From the NCBI GenBank assembly GCA_030280995.1, contig JASXTE010000002.1:24153683-24217682 (forward strand): 64,000 bases of DNA. Reading direction: 5' to 3'. The notes under the pieces are model-generated. The model saw only the letters and a program-made list of their open reading frames with translations. It made no database searches and was not told where the DNA came from. Positions 23,158 through 33,946 of this stretch are shown here, piece after piece. Numbering within the stretch: position 1 is the first letter of the stretch; the number at the start of each line of letters is the position of its first letter. The translations under genes and the position numbers were made by a program. The stretch is from Hemileia vastatrix. Its lineage: Eukaryota > Basidiomycota > Pucciniomycetes > Pucciniales > Zaghouaniaceae.

Positions 23158-24663
23158 TTAATTTCTGGAAGAAGAAGCCTCCGGCGGTTGGTCTGGATTA
23201 TGGTGGCATTTTTGCTTTTTATTAGGATTGGAGGAAGGACTGTGTTCTTTGTGATGTAGGTGGCTGGAAAGCCTATATGGGTTGTAATGGTCAGGGACCA
23301 GATTAGAAGGTAATTTTTTGGAAGAAGTGGAGGAAGCAGGGATAGAGTGCTGGAAGGTGTGCTTGATTATTCTAGACATCTTCCAGTGGTCATCAAGGAG
23401 CTGTTTACTCAGATTCTTTTCAAACTCATTCAATGGACCGTGAAGAGCAAAGGCCTTAAGCATGTTACAACACATCATTCTTAGGTGTTATTTCATGTCA
23501 ATCTAATCCAGCGCTAAGGTAGTTTAAAGAGGTTGGCCAATCTCGATTGCAGTTTAAGGAGGTGGGGTTCCCACTACACAGAAGAATTGGATCATTAATT
23601 GTTCTCTGTTAAAGAAATTGGATTTATTAATTTGGTACTTACAGATTGGGAGCTCATCAAATTTGTAAGTGTCTGGGATTTGAGCTGTTGAAGAATTCTA
23701 AATGCATGTTGTAGGAGGATCAACCAGATGGAGGTATGGATTCTCATGATCATTCTCTATATGGTTTTGGGAAGATGGACTAGAAGGAGGGGATTCCTGT
23801 GGCCTTGTTGGAGCAGTAGGGCTGCTGTTATTGTTGTTGATATTATTGCTTGGCCCGGTTGGGTTTGATACTGGTGGTGGAGTGACAGGGTTGTTGTAGG
23901 ATGGGCCAGGAGAAGGTGACCTGGAAGCTGATTGGGATCTTCTGGATGAAGATCTGGAAGAAATGGATTTTCAGAGGAGAGGTGTAGATAACTCTTTTTT
24001 ATTGATAGGGGGAATTTAGTTTGGGAGCAGTGTTGGGTGCTCTGGTTCCTTCTTGAGGTCCTTTTGCAGGTCTTCTAGAAGTTTTAGAGTTTTTGGTATT
24101 TTTTGATGAAAAATTTGTTGTGCACATTGCTCTGGGAGCCCTAGGAGGTTGTTTCATAGAGTTATTGTTGTTTATTGATGGATTTTAGCTTTTTTTCTGC
24201 TGGAATTTGGTGGTTTTGAGCCTGATTACTGCTCCCTAGGGAGGCGGGCAGGCCACCTGGATGCGCTCTAGAAGCCTGGGAGCTGATTTTGAAGCTGTTT
24301 TAACCGGATTTGCAAAAATAAAGGCTTTTTCTTGGGATGATAAAGCAGGTCTTTTGGAGAGAGTTCTGGGGGCAGAGCCGTGTGATCTTCTGCATTGAGC
24401 ACAAGATAAGAAAGAGGAAGCAGGACCTATTTCTGGGGATATGATAGGAGATCTAAAGGTGTCTTTGTGTGAATGTGAAGGTGGTGGTATAGGATATTTG
24501 GGGTCTCTGTTGCACTTTTTCTTTTTGGAGTTGCAAGAATCACAGGCCCTGTTATAGAGTTGGGCTTCAGGAGTTGGAAGAGTGAAAGTGCAAGGTCTGT
24601 ACATGTGGATACAATTTTTGCAAGCATAGTCCTTGGGAGAAGTGAAGCAAGGAAGTTCTGATG
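23158..24663 (-). pseudogene. Antisense zinc-cluster gene a2 of Gy-4
   Basis: About 500 codons on the strand opposite to gag-pol. The upstream part (24663-24236) contains two half-sites, C-x2-C-x6-C at 24622-24590 and again at 24544-24512 (CDSCNSKKKKC), separated by 15 residues: a complete six-cysteine Zn2Cys6 arrangement, followed by a further CAQC near 24395. The middle is Ser/Arg/Pro/Asn-rich (SRSSSRRSQSASRSPSPGPS near 23940). The end (23478-23158) has an amphipathic block, FEKNLSKQLLDDHWKMSRII. Only one frame change (near 23985) is needed; six or more in-frame stops are mostly TAA/TAG. The start is unclear: the codon aligned with the ATG of Gy-2 a2 is lost. Likely a DNA-binding regulator by family; the target is unknown. 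Confidence 0.7.
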
Positions 24664-24841
24664 GGTGAAAATCTGGGGATCCAGTTATTATCTGTGATGG
24701 ACAACAATGAAGAGAAAAGATATAAAAAAAAATTTTTATAAGTGTTCTGTAGATGATGAAGAAAAAGTGGAAGTTCAGTAGGGTGGTTGCAGAGTGTTGT
24801 GCATGGAATTGGCTCTGTCTTTTTTATGTAAAGTGTGAATA

Positions 24842-25045
24842 GTCCGTCAAGACTTTAAACTGAACACTGTGGTAAGTCCGTCAAGACTTTCAACTGACAA
24901 CTGTGGTAAGTCTGTCAAGACTTTAAACTGAACACTGTGGTCAGTTCATCAAGACTTTAAACTGAAGAATGGTGGAGTCCCTCAAGACTATAAACTGAGG
25001 TTGTGTTGATGGTTGAGTCCTTCAGGACTATAAACTGATAATTTG
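24842..25045 (+). repeat. 34 bp tandem array with TAAACTG core, upstream of a2
   Basis: Units GTCCGTCAAGACTTTAAACT begin at 24842, 24876, 24910, 24944, 24977 and 25016, so the period is 34 bp for the first four. Three looser units (GTCCCCCAAGACTAAAAACT type) lie at 25228-25310. The array is 180-380 bp upstream of the a2 coding region on its promoter side. Confidence 0.85.
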
Positions 25046-25559
25046 ATGATGGTTTAATTCTGGAAGAGGGCATCCAAAGGGGTAGTCTCTGAATTTAGTT
25101 AAGGCAAGTGTGGGGGTAACTGATGAGTTGGCTTCTCTGTAGAACAGTTACCCCAGAATTTTATTTTTATTTATTAGGCCTTTAACAGTTTTATCTCTGG
25201 TTCTGGCTTTATGATTTAGGTTTTGAGTCCCCCAAGACTAAAAACTGAGGGTTTTTGAGTCCCCCAAGACTACAAAATTGGGGCTGTTATTCCCCCAAGA
25301 CTTTTAACTGAGTAAATTTTTAAGTATTTTATTTCTTATTAAAGAATTTCAGGCAAGAATCAATTACAGAAGAGAATCAAGAGTTGAAACAAATTTTTCA
25401 GCATTAGTATTGAACTGGTGGATTAGGTGTCTTCTTTTCTCAATCTCCTGTGGATCTTTGGCAGGAGTGGATTGGAAGTAGTTTAGAATAATATGTTTTT
25501 ATTGAGAAGAGTGTTTTTGGAATTTTTCCTTGATGGTGGGAAATTGATTGTGTGGTGTT

Positions 25560-25960
25560 GTTTCAATGGTTCACACATTGTCATCATCACTGTCTGAATG
25601 GGAATGAACTGGTAATTCATCAGCTTAAATTACAGTATGGAGAAGCATTGGTTTTACCATCAGATGGACAAGGTATGGTAGAGATAGTGGTTGTGGTGGT
25701 GTTGGAATTCTTTTTGGAAGGGTGTGACTTGTTGATTAATCTGGGTATCAAGATGGAAGGCCTGAATCTTTTGGTTTTGCTGCAAGATGGACCAGGTTGA
25801 GGGGAAGGGAAATCTGTTGCAGATGATAATGGACCAGGTCTGGAGAAAGATTTCTTTCTGGAATAGCAGGCATCACAGGCAGATATGTATGGATGAATTG
25901 GGGGTGTTATGATACAGATGATGTTTTATTCAATACAGTATTGACAGGGACCCATTTCAG
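25560..25960 (-). pseudogene. Antisense zinc-cluster gene a1 of Gy-4
   Basis: On the minus strand, 25946-25914 encodes C-x2-C-x6-C with one internal TAA where Gln would fit. Twelve residues later, 25877-25845 encodes CDACYSRKKS followed by Phe (TTC) in place of the sixth Cys. Together this is a Zn2Cys6 pattern (C-x2-C-x6-C-x12-C-x2-C-x6) with a damaged last ligand. Downstream is Ser/Thr/Pro-rich with basic KKNSNTTTTT, ending near 25600. It lies only about 80 bp from the 3' LTR, so its promoter may lie in or next to the LTR. The same position in Gy-2 (7672-8056) holds a counterpart. Confidence 0.65.
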
Positions 25961-26023
25961 AGATGTATTTTGAAAAATGTGTGAACATGGTTGTTTTGGT
26001 GAAGTAGAATGTGGACATTCTCA

Positions 26024-26036
26024 ATTGGAGGGAGGA
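26024..26036 (+). other. Gy-4 polypurine tract
   Basis: ATTGGAGGGAGGA lies directly before the 3' LTR start TGTTGTCTTCC, almost identical to the Gy-2 tract. Confidence 0.8.
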
Positions 26037-27116
26037 TGTTGTCTTCCAACATTGGAAGAGGCCTTTGTTGATCTATTTGGCGTTGTTTTGATATGTCTTA
26101 AATGACATTGTTTAATAATTAAGTGTTTTTCTGGATTAATTCAGCGAATATTGGGACTGCAGGAATGTGGGTACTACCATTAGATAGCCCCAGTTTTTCA
26201 CTATATTTTATGTCATGATGAAATTTATTTTATATTTTAAGTATTAAGGGGTCATTTCCTCATTTTTTATTTAAAAAGATAGCTGTTTAATTTTGTTTTT
26301 TGTGTTTTACAGGCTAACCTTAAGTCTTAGGGTTAAATGCTTAGTACCGTTAGAATGAGATAATTTTTCTCTACATTTTATGTCACAATGTTTTTATAAT
26401 CTAATTATGTGTTTTAAAGGTATTAGTAGTTGTAGTAGATGTTTCTAAGTATTTTGGGCTTTTTTGGAGGGTTTTGGTGGTTTTCTGACTTCAGGGAGGT
26501 CTGGCCGCTTCTAGGAAGGCCACCCACCTTGGTGCTAGAAGGTTGGAAGCGTTTCTAGAGGAGTGTTATGCAATTTGGCACTCGAGAATTCCAAATTTGT
26601 TGGTGTGCATGGGCTCTTAGAGGGTGGTCTGTGTGTATATACTGAATAAGACAATTTGGGGCAACTTTAATTATCATAAAACCATCTGGAGGTGATATCA
26701 TTGTTCTCACTCAGTTTTCACTGTTTTTTGGCCACAATTGGCTGTGTTTGTTGCAAGGTTAGTTCTTCATTTAACTCAACTTTGGAAACTGTTTTCTCTG
26801 GTTTAGCTTTGTAACCTGCATCAAGTATTTTTGCTGTTTTCTGTGCAACAAGTGCACAGTGTTTTTTTTACTGGTGTGGATCTTTCTGCATTTCAGGTTT
26901 CTGGTTCTTTGGCTCTCAGTGGTTTTCTATTGGCTACTGTCTTGACTTGTAAATCAGTCAGGAAGTGTGTTGGAAGGGGTATTGTAACAGTCTCTAATTT
27001 TCTGTAGCAAATAATTCTCACCAGGTATTTTCTCAAAGGGACAGGGGTTTTTCTTTCCAGTTTTACTCCAACTCCCTTAGTCAAGGCTTATAGCTTGTAC
27101 TATAGCATTGTCTACA
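26037..27116 (+). repeat. Gy-4 3' LTR
   Basis: Matches 14080-15138 over its length and ends TTGTCTACA. It carries an extra 20 bp near 27035 (AAAGGGACAGGGG stretch). The next base to the right is Co-3 RNase H. Confidence 0.85.
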
Positions 27117-27830
27117 AATTTTTCTGTGTTGATAGAGAGGATTCAAGGTTAGATTAATAGACTCTTGATTATCTCAAGAGTTGATGATTTGAGGTGAATG
27201 TCAAAATTTTTGACTAATTCCTGGGTTGAAAGTAGGTCTTGACCACATTCAGTCATAGAATAATATTCTGATTTGGATGTGGATAGAGAAACAGATTTTT
27301 TTTTTGAGGAGCGCCAACTAATGAGACCAAGATGAAAGATAAGAGTTCCTGAAGTGGACTTTTAGTTGGTAGACTTATTATAATCTGAATTGGAAAAGCC
27401 AGTTAGATTGCCAAATTTGCTGCTTTTAATGTTTCCTTAAGTAAGAAAATGATTTAAGTTAATTAGAGATATCTTAAAACATAAAAGAAGGCATTAAATT
27501 GCTCATCCTTGGGATTATTGAGGAATTGAGTAAGGGAACTGGTGGCATATTCTAAATCAGGACATGTGCATAAGACTAGGTAATTGAGAAAAAAATGGCT
27601 CTTCTATATTTGAATTGACTCGTGAGATTTAGAGTTTGATCAGAGGAGATTTGAGTGTTTGGGACAAGTGGAGTAGACTCTGAGTGACAGTTTTTCATGA
27701 TTGAGTTCTGATAATTATTTATTTATATAGAGAGATTGGAGTAGACTAATAGTTCTAAGTTTTCTATTTCTAGTATACTTCATACTGAAAACCCAAGATA
27801 ATTCCTCTTAATCATCCACTTCAAAAACAT
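27117..27830 (-). pseudogene. Co-3 RT end and RNase H
   Basis: In minus order: EELSWVFSMKYTRNRKL (RT thumb, near 27800), ESTPLVPNTQISS (near 27690), YRRAI and CPDLEYATSSLTQFLNNPKD (near 27570), then RNase H pieces SVSLSTSKSEYYSMTECGQD (near 27260) and SINLTLNPLYQHRKI at the Gy-4 border. This order is the standard copia tail. Frameshifts and stops occur throughout. Confidence 0.8.
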
Positions 27831-29038
27831 TGTAGAGAGTTCTAAAGTACTAAGCAGTAGACACAATGCGAGATGGGTTGGTTCTTCTTTTCAATTTCTA
27901 AAAATAAGTGCCTGACACTCTTATTTTTAAAGACAACGCAATAATTTGTAACATTAATATGTGATTAGAAAGTTTATAAGTTGAGAAATGAGTTTAAAAG
28001 ATTGGGAAAAACAAGTATTACTATCTGGATATTTCTATTCTTGACAAGCACTAATATTAACAGCTACTCCCTCTTGAAGCACTCTCTTTGAATATGCCTT
28101 ATTATAGCAATAAAATAACTCTAATACTAGTCAATCCTACTGAATATATATATTCTCTCTATGTTGCAATCTTTCACTTATACTATATGAAATACACACA
28201 CAGACGCACAAATGACAAAAAGAATCAGAAATATCTCTTATATATTCTCAAAAAAATGATCTCAGAAAATCTAATATCTTATACTTGACTCCACAATTAT
28301 TAACTATTTGTTTGTTAACTAACTATTTGTCAATTGTTCCCCTCCTTATTACTAGATGCAATACCCTTTTTTATACTTTTCCAGCGCTCAAAACACAGTT
28401 CTCTAGTGGATCTCTAGCGCTGACTCTATTGCTACATTAGTAAAACAATAGCTAATCTATTAGTAAACTACGTACACCGCTTGTAACAACTACAGTGCTT
28501 AAAACATACTCTATCCTTACTGACACTAGTATTAACTTGTTTCACTTATACTTCACATGCGTGCTCCTGACTTTACCTTTGTTTTGTTTCAGCACTACTT
28601 CCAAGTTTGACTCCTTCTAATGCTGATCCTAGTTGCTTTGAATTTTAACTAGTTAACCTCCTATATTACCTGTTTCAGTAAGTTACCACACTAGCTGTGG
28701 TGCAGTATACTTCACACTTGAGTCTTTCCTTGAGCCATAATTCCTTCATTAGTGTGTAACACACAATTATTGGAAAATCCAAATCCATATTGTTCAGCGC
28801 TTGCATTCCTAAATTGATAACACACAATTCCCCATTGTGTGGCACATCCTGCTGTAAAATCTGAGCGCACAGACCCTGAATCCTCTTCTGTGCTTCTATT
28901 TCCCTTTGTTCTTGAAACACACAAATACTCATTATAGTTTAGAACTACCTACTGCGCTATGAATCCCCTTTGTTCTTCCTGGACTATGCAAGCTGATTGG
29001 TCCAAAATCAAACTACCTGCAAGGCGCATACCACAACA
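27831..29038. mobile_element. Unidentified 1.2 kb insertion in Co-3 RT
   Basis: RT reads up to FKDNI at 29040 (minus) and resumes with FEVDD at about 27840, so the DNA between is foreign. Its ends are TGTAGAGAG on the left and CACAACA on the right, compatible with an LTR (TG...CA). TTCAA occurs next to both ends (27820 and 29039) but with six extra bases on the left, so the TSD is doubtful. Two overlapping minus-strand frames (28675-28932) resemble nothing I know. Several AGCGCT/GCGC islands stand out from the AT-rich background. Confidence 0.5.
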
Positions 29039-29560
29039 TTCAAAATATTATCTTTGAAATTTTGAATTGATGGCCCACCAATAATAAGATAATAAAAATG
29101 AATAAAGACATAACACAGCTTTGAAGGATCTTCACTGCGGAACAAGCAGGGATCAGCTATGCTTGGTCAAAAACCTATTTCTTTAAAGAAAGAGGAGAGT
29201 TTGAGTTACCAGCAGCCTGGACTTTGTTTAAGTCTGTATAGTAATTTTTTGAGATAGAGACAGGAGTTACTAGATTGAGGGGTATACCCACATGGAAATC
29301 TCAGATATTAATCTTCTTTGGGTTCACCATGTAGAAAGGCTGATTTAAAGTCCATTTTATGTAATCCCCAATCTTCGAAAGCAGAAACACCTAGGAAGAA
29401 ACAAAAAGTAGATATACAACCAGTGGGAGCATAAGTATCATTGTATTTGATACCTTCTATTTGTAAAAATCCTTGAATGCATATTCTGGCTTTGTACTTA
29501 ATAATGTTTCCTTCTGAATTGGTTTTCAGTTAGAAGGTGCATGTGTTACCAAGAAGGTGA
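29039..29560 (-). pseudogene. Co-3 reverse transcriptase, N-terminal part
   Basis: The minus strand gives YKARICIQGFLQIEGIKYND, TYAPTGCIST, DFKSAFLHGEPKED and CLYLKKLLYRLKQSPGCW, unmistakable copia RT blocks. The catalytic YVDD region reads IHFYYLIIGG, so both Asp are lost. A stop follows GEPKED. Confidence 0.85.
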
Positions 29561-31030
29561 TTGTGATCAGGTATTGCAGTTTCTTCCCAAACCTTATGTT
29601 TGGAAATACTACTGAGTTCAGTTTGAATTGCTTTCAGTTATTCATCACTATCAGGAGAATTGATAGCCCCATAATAGTTTTTGGGTGTGTCATACAGAGA
29701 AACAATCATACAAATTGGGTTGCCTCTATGATTAGACGTAATTATATTGGATGGATCAATGTCAGAGGATATTTCATTGGTAGGTCAAGTATTTCTATCT
29801 ATTTAGGTGTAGTGATTAGTTGTATAGGTATTTTTAGCTCTTTCTTTCTCATTTTGAGTAATAGGTGTAGAAGAATCTTCAATCTACTTGAATCAAACAA
29901 AGGAAGAGATGTTTGCTGGTTTGTTGTCAGTAGGAGTGGATGAATAATCCAGATCCGGAAAAAGAAGGGTGTTGATAGGCTCACCTTCAGTTATTTTTTT
30001 TGGCTAGATTAAATGTATTTAAGAATTTAATGTTATGTGTTATAATTATTTTATCAGATTTAAAGGAATAAATGCAATAGTTGAAATGACCCTCACAATG
30101 CCCAGGGAATATGCCTTCTTCACCACTACTATTAAATTTTCCATCTAGAATATGCTTTTGCTGAAAATAGACAATTTTGGTACCAAAAGGATGAAGATTT
30201 TTAAGTGTTTTAATTGTATCTTTGTGATAAATTTCCCAGGGTAATTTTTTGTTTTTGAGAGACAAGGATGGTAGAATATTGAGTAGAAAGGTAGTGGTAT
30301 TAACTGAACCAGCCCACCAATATAAGTCAATTCCTGATTCAATCAGTAAGAATCTAGTTTTTTCAATAATTGAATGATTTACTCTTTTGGCAATTGGATT
30401 TTGTTGGGGCGAGTAGGTTTCAGTATGTAAATGAAGGATACCTTTTTCTTTCAAGTGATTTTGTACAGCGTTACTGGTGAATTCATCACCATTTTCTGAA
30501 ACGACACATTTAATTTTGCGTTCCTGCTGATTTTCAACTAATTTTTGATACTCTTTAAACTTTTCAAATGTTTCAGATTTAAGTTCTAGGAAATATATAT
30601 GTCAAAATCAAGAATGGCCATCTACAATTTAAAGGAAGTAATTTTTGCAACCTTCAGATTCTGGTGTGATAGGTCCACATAGATCCATGTGTATTACATC
30701 CAGGGTGGATTCAGGCATCAGAAAAGAGCTCAAGTAGGGTAAGATATGTGATTAAGCTAATGCACAAGTTTTGTGTTTGAAATCAGAGAAGCTCACACCT
30801 AGAAAGAGCAGTTCCATGGTGTGGTTATTGGGATAACCAAAGTTATGATGTAATAATTCTTGATTATTTTGATTTGCAGTTAAAGTTGCAATTAAATTAT
30901 TTACATTTTGTTTCTGAAAAGGAAAGCTGATTATTTGACCCTTAGTGGAGAACTCAATAAGGGTATAGTTATTGTTTTTAATTTTGAAAATTCCATTATC
31001 ATTGATGAAACACCAGCCATTGTGGATAAT
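29561..31030 (-). pseudogene. Co-3 integrase and linker
   Basis: In minus order: LLHHNFGYPNNHTMELL (zinc-binding His pair near 30830) and KTCALA, then IHMDLCGPITPES (first Asp, near 30690), VVSENGDEFTSNAV (second, near 30490) and TETYSPQQNPIAKRVNHSII (30420-30360), where the catalytic Glu of the usual GVAERKN reads Lys. The open frame 30454-29987 ends with the copia GKF/G-H-C region (HCEGHFNYCIYSFKSDKII). 29561-29986 is the low-complexity linker to RT. Confidence 0.8.
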
Positions 31031-32013
31031 ATCAATAGCAGATACAAGGGTGACTTTAATGGAGGGTGCCTATAGAGTATTGTTTATGCTAAATTCTTGG
31101 CTGGATGATGAGTTGCAGGTAATGGTGCCTTTTCCAAGGGCAAGTACCTCATATCTGTTTTCAAATGATAATGTAATTTTGGTAGATTTGAATTATTTGA
31201 AAAGGGAAAAATTATTGAAAATTGAGAAGGAAGTCCTACTGTCAAGGATAGTGTAATTGAGTGGTATGTCTGAGAACACAGATAAAACTTGGTGTTGACT
31301 AGATTTGTCCTTAGATTCTTTGTCCTTTTTTTGTTTTAAATATTCTTCACATTTTTTGGGGTGTAAGTGAAAGTAAGAGTCTTCTGAGTGGGGAGCTAAG
31401 GGATTATGCTTCCCTTTCAAAAAATAGTTTCTTGTTTTAGTGTCTATGTCTAAAACTGTCCCAGAGACATTACTAGATGTATTTATCACTTTGCATTGTG
31501 TAACCTTGACCAGGATATTGGCAAAAATACTTTCAATTGTAGTTCATTGATTAGTGATGTCATGTTTACTAAGGATTATAGTTTCAGCAGTCTGATACAA
31601 TTCCGGTAGTAGACTCAAAACATAGTTTGCCATTATGTAAGTCAAATTATTTTCTTTGAATAAATCAGGTGCCATGTCCCCTAGTAATTTAAAATTGCTT
31701 CTGAATTTGTACGTTTCTCCAAGGATATTGCTTTCAAGGATTTTAATTTTAGATTGTTTATTAACAAAGTACGAGCACTTTTAAATTCACTTTGACACAT
31801 AGTGATTCTTTATTTGAGTCCATAATTCTGCTGGCTCCACTGCTTCATCATCCAATATGAGTTTGTGCTGATTTTTCTGATCCATGAACATCTTAATGAT
31901 GGCTTTCATTTGTCACAGTCTGATTTTAAATATTGAAGGGAGTTCAGGATCAGATGGCACCAAGTGATCCTTGCTGAGAAATTGGTCAAGATTTCTGACA
32001 GTAAGTGCATATC
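31031..32013 (-). pseudogene. Co-3 gag and protease
   Basis: The frame 31489-31193 has HNPLAPHSEDSYFHLHPKKC, the stretch that follows the zinc knuckle in copia gag, then ILDSRTSFSIFNN, which corresponds to the protease LDSGAT site with Gly-Ala lost. Upstream to 32013 is helical gag sequence (QMKAIIKMFMDQKNQHKLIL near 31880). At 32013 gag is cut by Gy-5 and continues from 41373. Confidence 0.8.
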
Positions 32014-33279
32014 TGTCAGCCTGGCTATACCAGGAGCCCTGTAAATGATATGTTGATTTATTGGACCTGAAAGAGGGCGTAAGAATTGCATTTGATGTAT
32101 ATAAATTAATATTTTATTGCATAAGAAAATTATATAAGTATCTTATTAAATATAAGTGTTATATTAAGTTTATTGTTATATAAATTATTTATACATTTAA
32201 ATTAAGCATAATATATTTTATATTCTACAAATATTGACGCATTTTTATGTATTTAATAAATATAAATTAATAATTAAACAATTAAAAACATATATTATAA
32301 TTATATGTGTAAAATTGACTTATAATGAAATTAAATTAATTAATTAAATTTATATATTAAATAAAACTTTTCATATATTATTAAACAATAATATTGGGCG
32401 CTTTTTTGACCCTTAATTGTTTCAGGAAAATTATTAAATAAATTATAACACTTATTTAATAACATAGTATTAAAATCCCCACTTTAAATTACAAATATCA
32501 TTAAATTAATTATATGTTTCATTTAAACTAATTATTGAATTAATTACATATTTAAAACAATTAATTAAAATTGCTTCAAACTGGATTGAATTGGTTACAT
32601 GAATTTTTTGGTGTGAAAATAATTCTATTTGTTTTACTTAAACCCTTTACATGTCACTATAATGTCTGTTTTGGATTATTTTACTCACTGTTCTCATGTT
32701 TTAAACTTACTTGGTTACTAATTATCTTAATTAAGTGTTTTTGGGAAATTATGGTGGTAAAATTAGTTACTTACTCAAGGGTTTAGTTGACTGTTTCATG
32801 TTTTTCTCTCAGTCTCCATGTTCTAGTTCTATTCTTTTAATGTCCAGTTTCATTGTATTCCTTTTTTGTGCTTACCACATTGAGATGCTTCAGAGGATCC
32901 TTTGCCTATAAAAGGTTTTGGATTATCCCCTGTAGCTGCATCATTATTTTACACTCAACTCAAATCCATTTTATTACATTTATTATATTTTTATTAACAT
33001 TAGTAATCTAATTTAAAAAAAAGTATATAAATATTCCCAGGTTGGCTTAAGTCTAATAATAATTATAACTGTTTTCCACGCATTGAAAATAATTACTAGT
33101 TAAATAAATATATTATAATTTAAAACCCTTAAAATTGTGTCAAGTCCCAAGGAAACCTCGTCGCCTTCTCTTTTAAAATACTTATACTACTTTATTACTT
33201 TATTCCTTTATACTACCTTGTCTTCCTCCTCTCTTTTTTTCTTCATCTTCTTCTCCTTTTTCTAGAAGACCGGCCGACA
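32014..33279 (+). repeat. Gy-5 5' LTR
   Basis: 1266 bp starting TGTCAGCCTGGCTATACC. A TATA box CCTATAAAAGG is at 32905-32915, about 370 bp before the LTR end. Pyrimidine-rich CTTC repeats lie near the 3' end and differ in number from the 3' copy. Confidence 0.9.
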
Positions 33280-33946
33280 ATTGAGAGCCTTTCCAAATGA
33301 CGACAACAAATGACATAACGCACGGACCACCCAAACCAAAAAAGTAAAAGTTTGCCGCGGCCATGTTTCAAACTTGGGTTCTATTGTTTTGGTTTGAATT
33401 ATTTTGAAGTGATTTTGCGATCACTATAGTAAGTTGACCTTTGCACCTCTCACTCATATTATTATATTTTTACTGCAATAACAGTGTTTGTGACTTAATT
33501 GCTGATTCACTGAGTGTAAGTTTTCTTTATATTAAATTTTTTATTATTATTTTCCTAGTTGACCATAATAGAGTAACACTCTTAGTCCTAGAAGACAATT
33601 AATTTTTAATGAATTATTTAAATAATTTTATTAAATCTTTTTTGTTTATTGGTTGACCATAATAGTACTCAGTACTTAGTCCCAATATTATCATCATATT
33701 AATTTTTGGTATTAATTATTTTGGTTGAATTACAAAACCTTTTTTGGTTGTTCCCCTTTTAATTATTTTTAATTCTTAATAAATAATTGTAATTACATTT
33801 ATTTGTATTACATTTTTTATTAATTAATTGATTTTTGATAAAAATTTAATTTTTTTTTGTTTTGTTAAAAATTCAATAAATTATATTTTATTTTGAATTA
33901 ACAATTTGAATCATTAAATAATATTGATTCTATTTTCACAGTTTAA
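33280..33946 (+). other. Gy-5 leader between LTR and first ORF
   Basis: 667 bp without a long frame. It begins ATTGAGAGCCTTTCC, which does not start with TGG, so the primer is unclear. Two GTTGACC(A/T) blocks recur (33435, 33560, 33652). Confidence 0.5.

Larger units (their letters stand above)
14080..27116 (+). mobile_element. Gy-4: full-length Ty3/gypsy element with antisense zinc-cluster genes
   Basis: LTRs at 14080-15138 and 26037-27116 are about 1.06-1.08 kb and nearly identical by eye (a 20 bp insertion near 27035 is the main difference). Primer site, gag, CCHC box, protease, RT, RNase H and integrase follow in Ty3/gypsy order up to 21871. The 4.2 kb between pol and the 3' LTR holds, on the opposite strand, two zinc-cluster frames and a tandem motif array. 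A polypurine tract precedes the 3' LTR. The interior has many premature stops, mostly TAA/TAG/TGA where related sequence has Gln, Trp or Arg, so it is inactive. At 13 kb it is unusually long for Ty3/gypsy. Confidence 0.9.

Noticed and set aside
23606..23642. 37 bp intron in a2 (minus strand GTAAGT...CAG)
   Set aside because: The unspliced frame is open through it and stays in phase with the downstream part; splicing would create a stop and a shift.
33280..33297. tRNA primer-binding site of Gy-5
   Set aside because: Sequence after the LTR does not begin with TGG and I found no complement in the presumed transcript start for self-priming.
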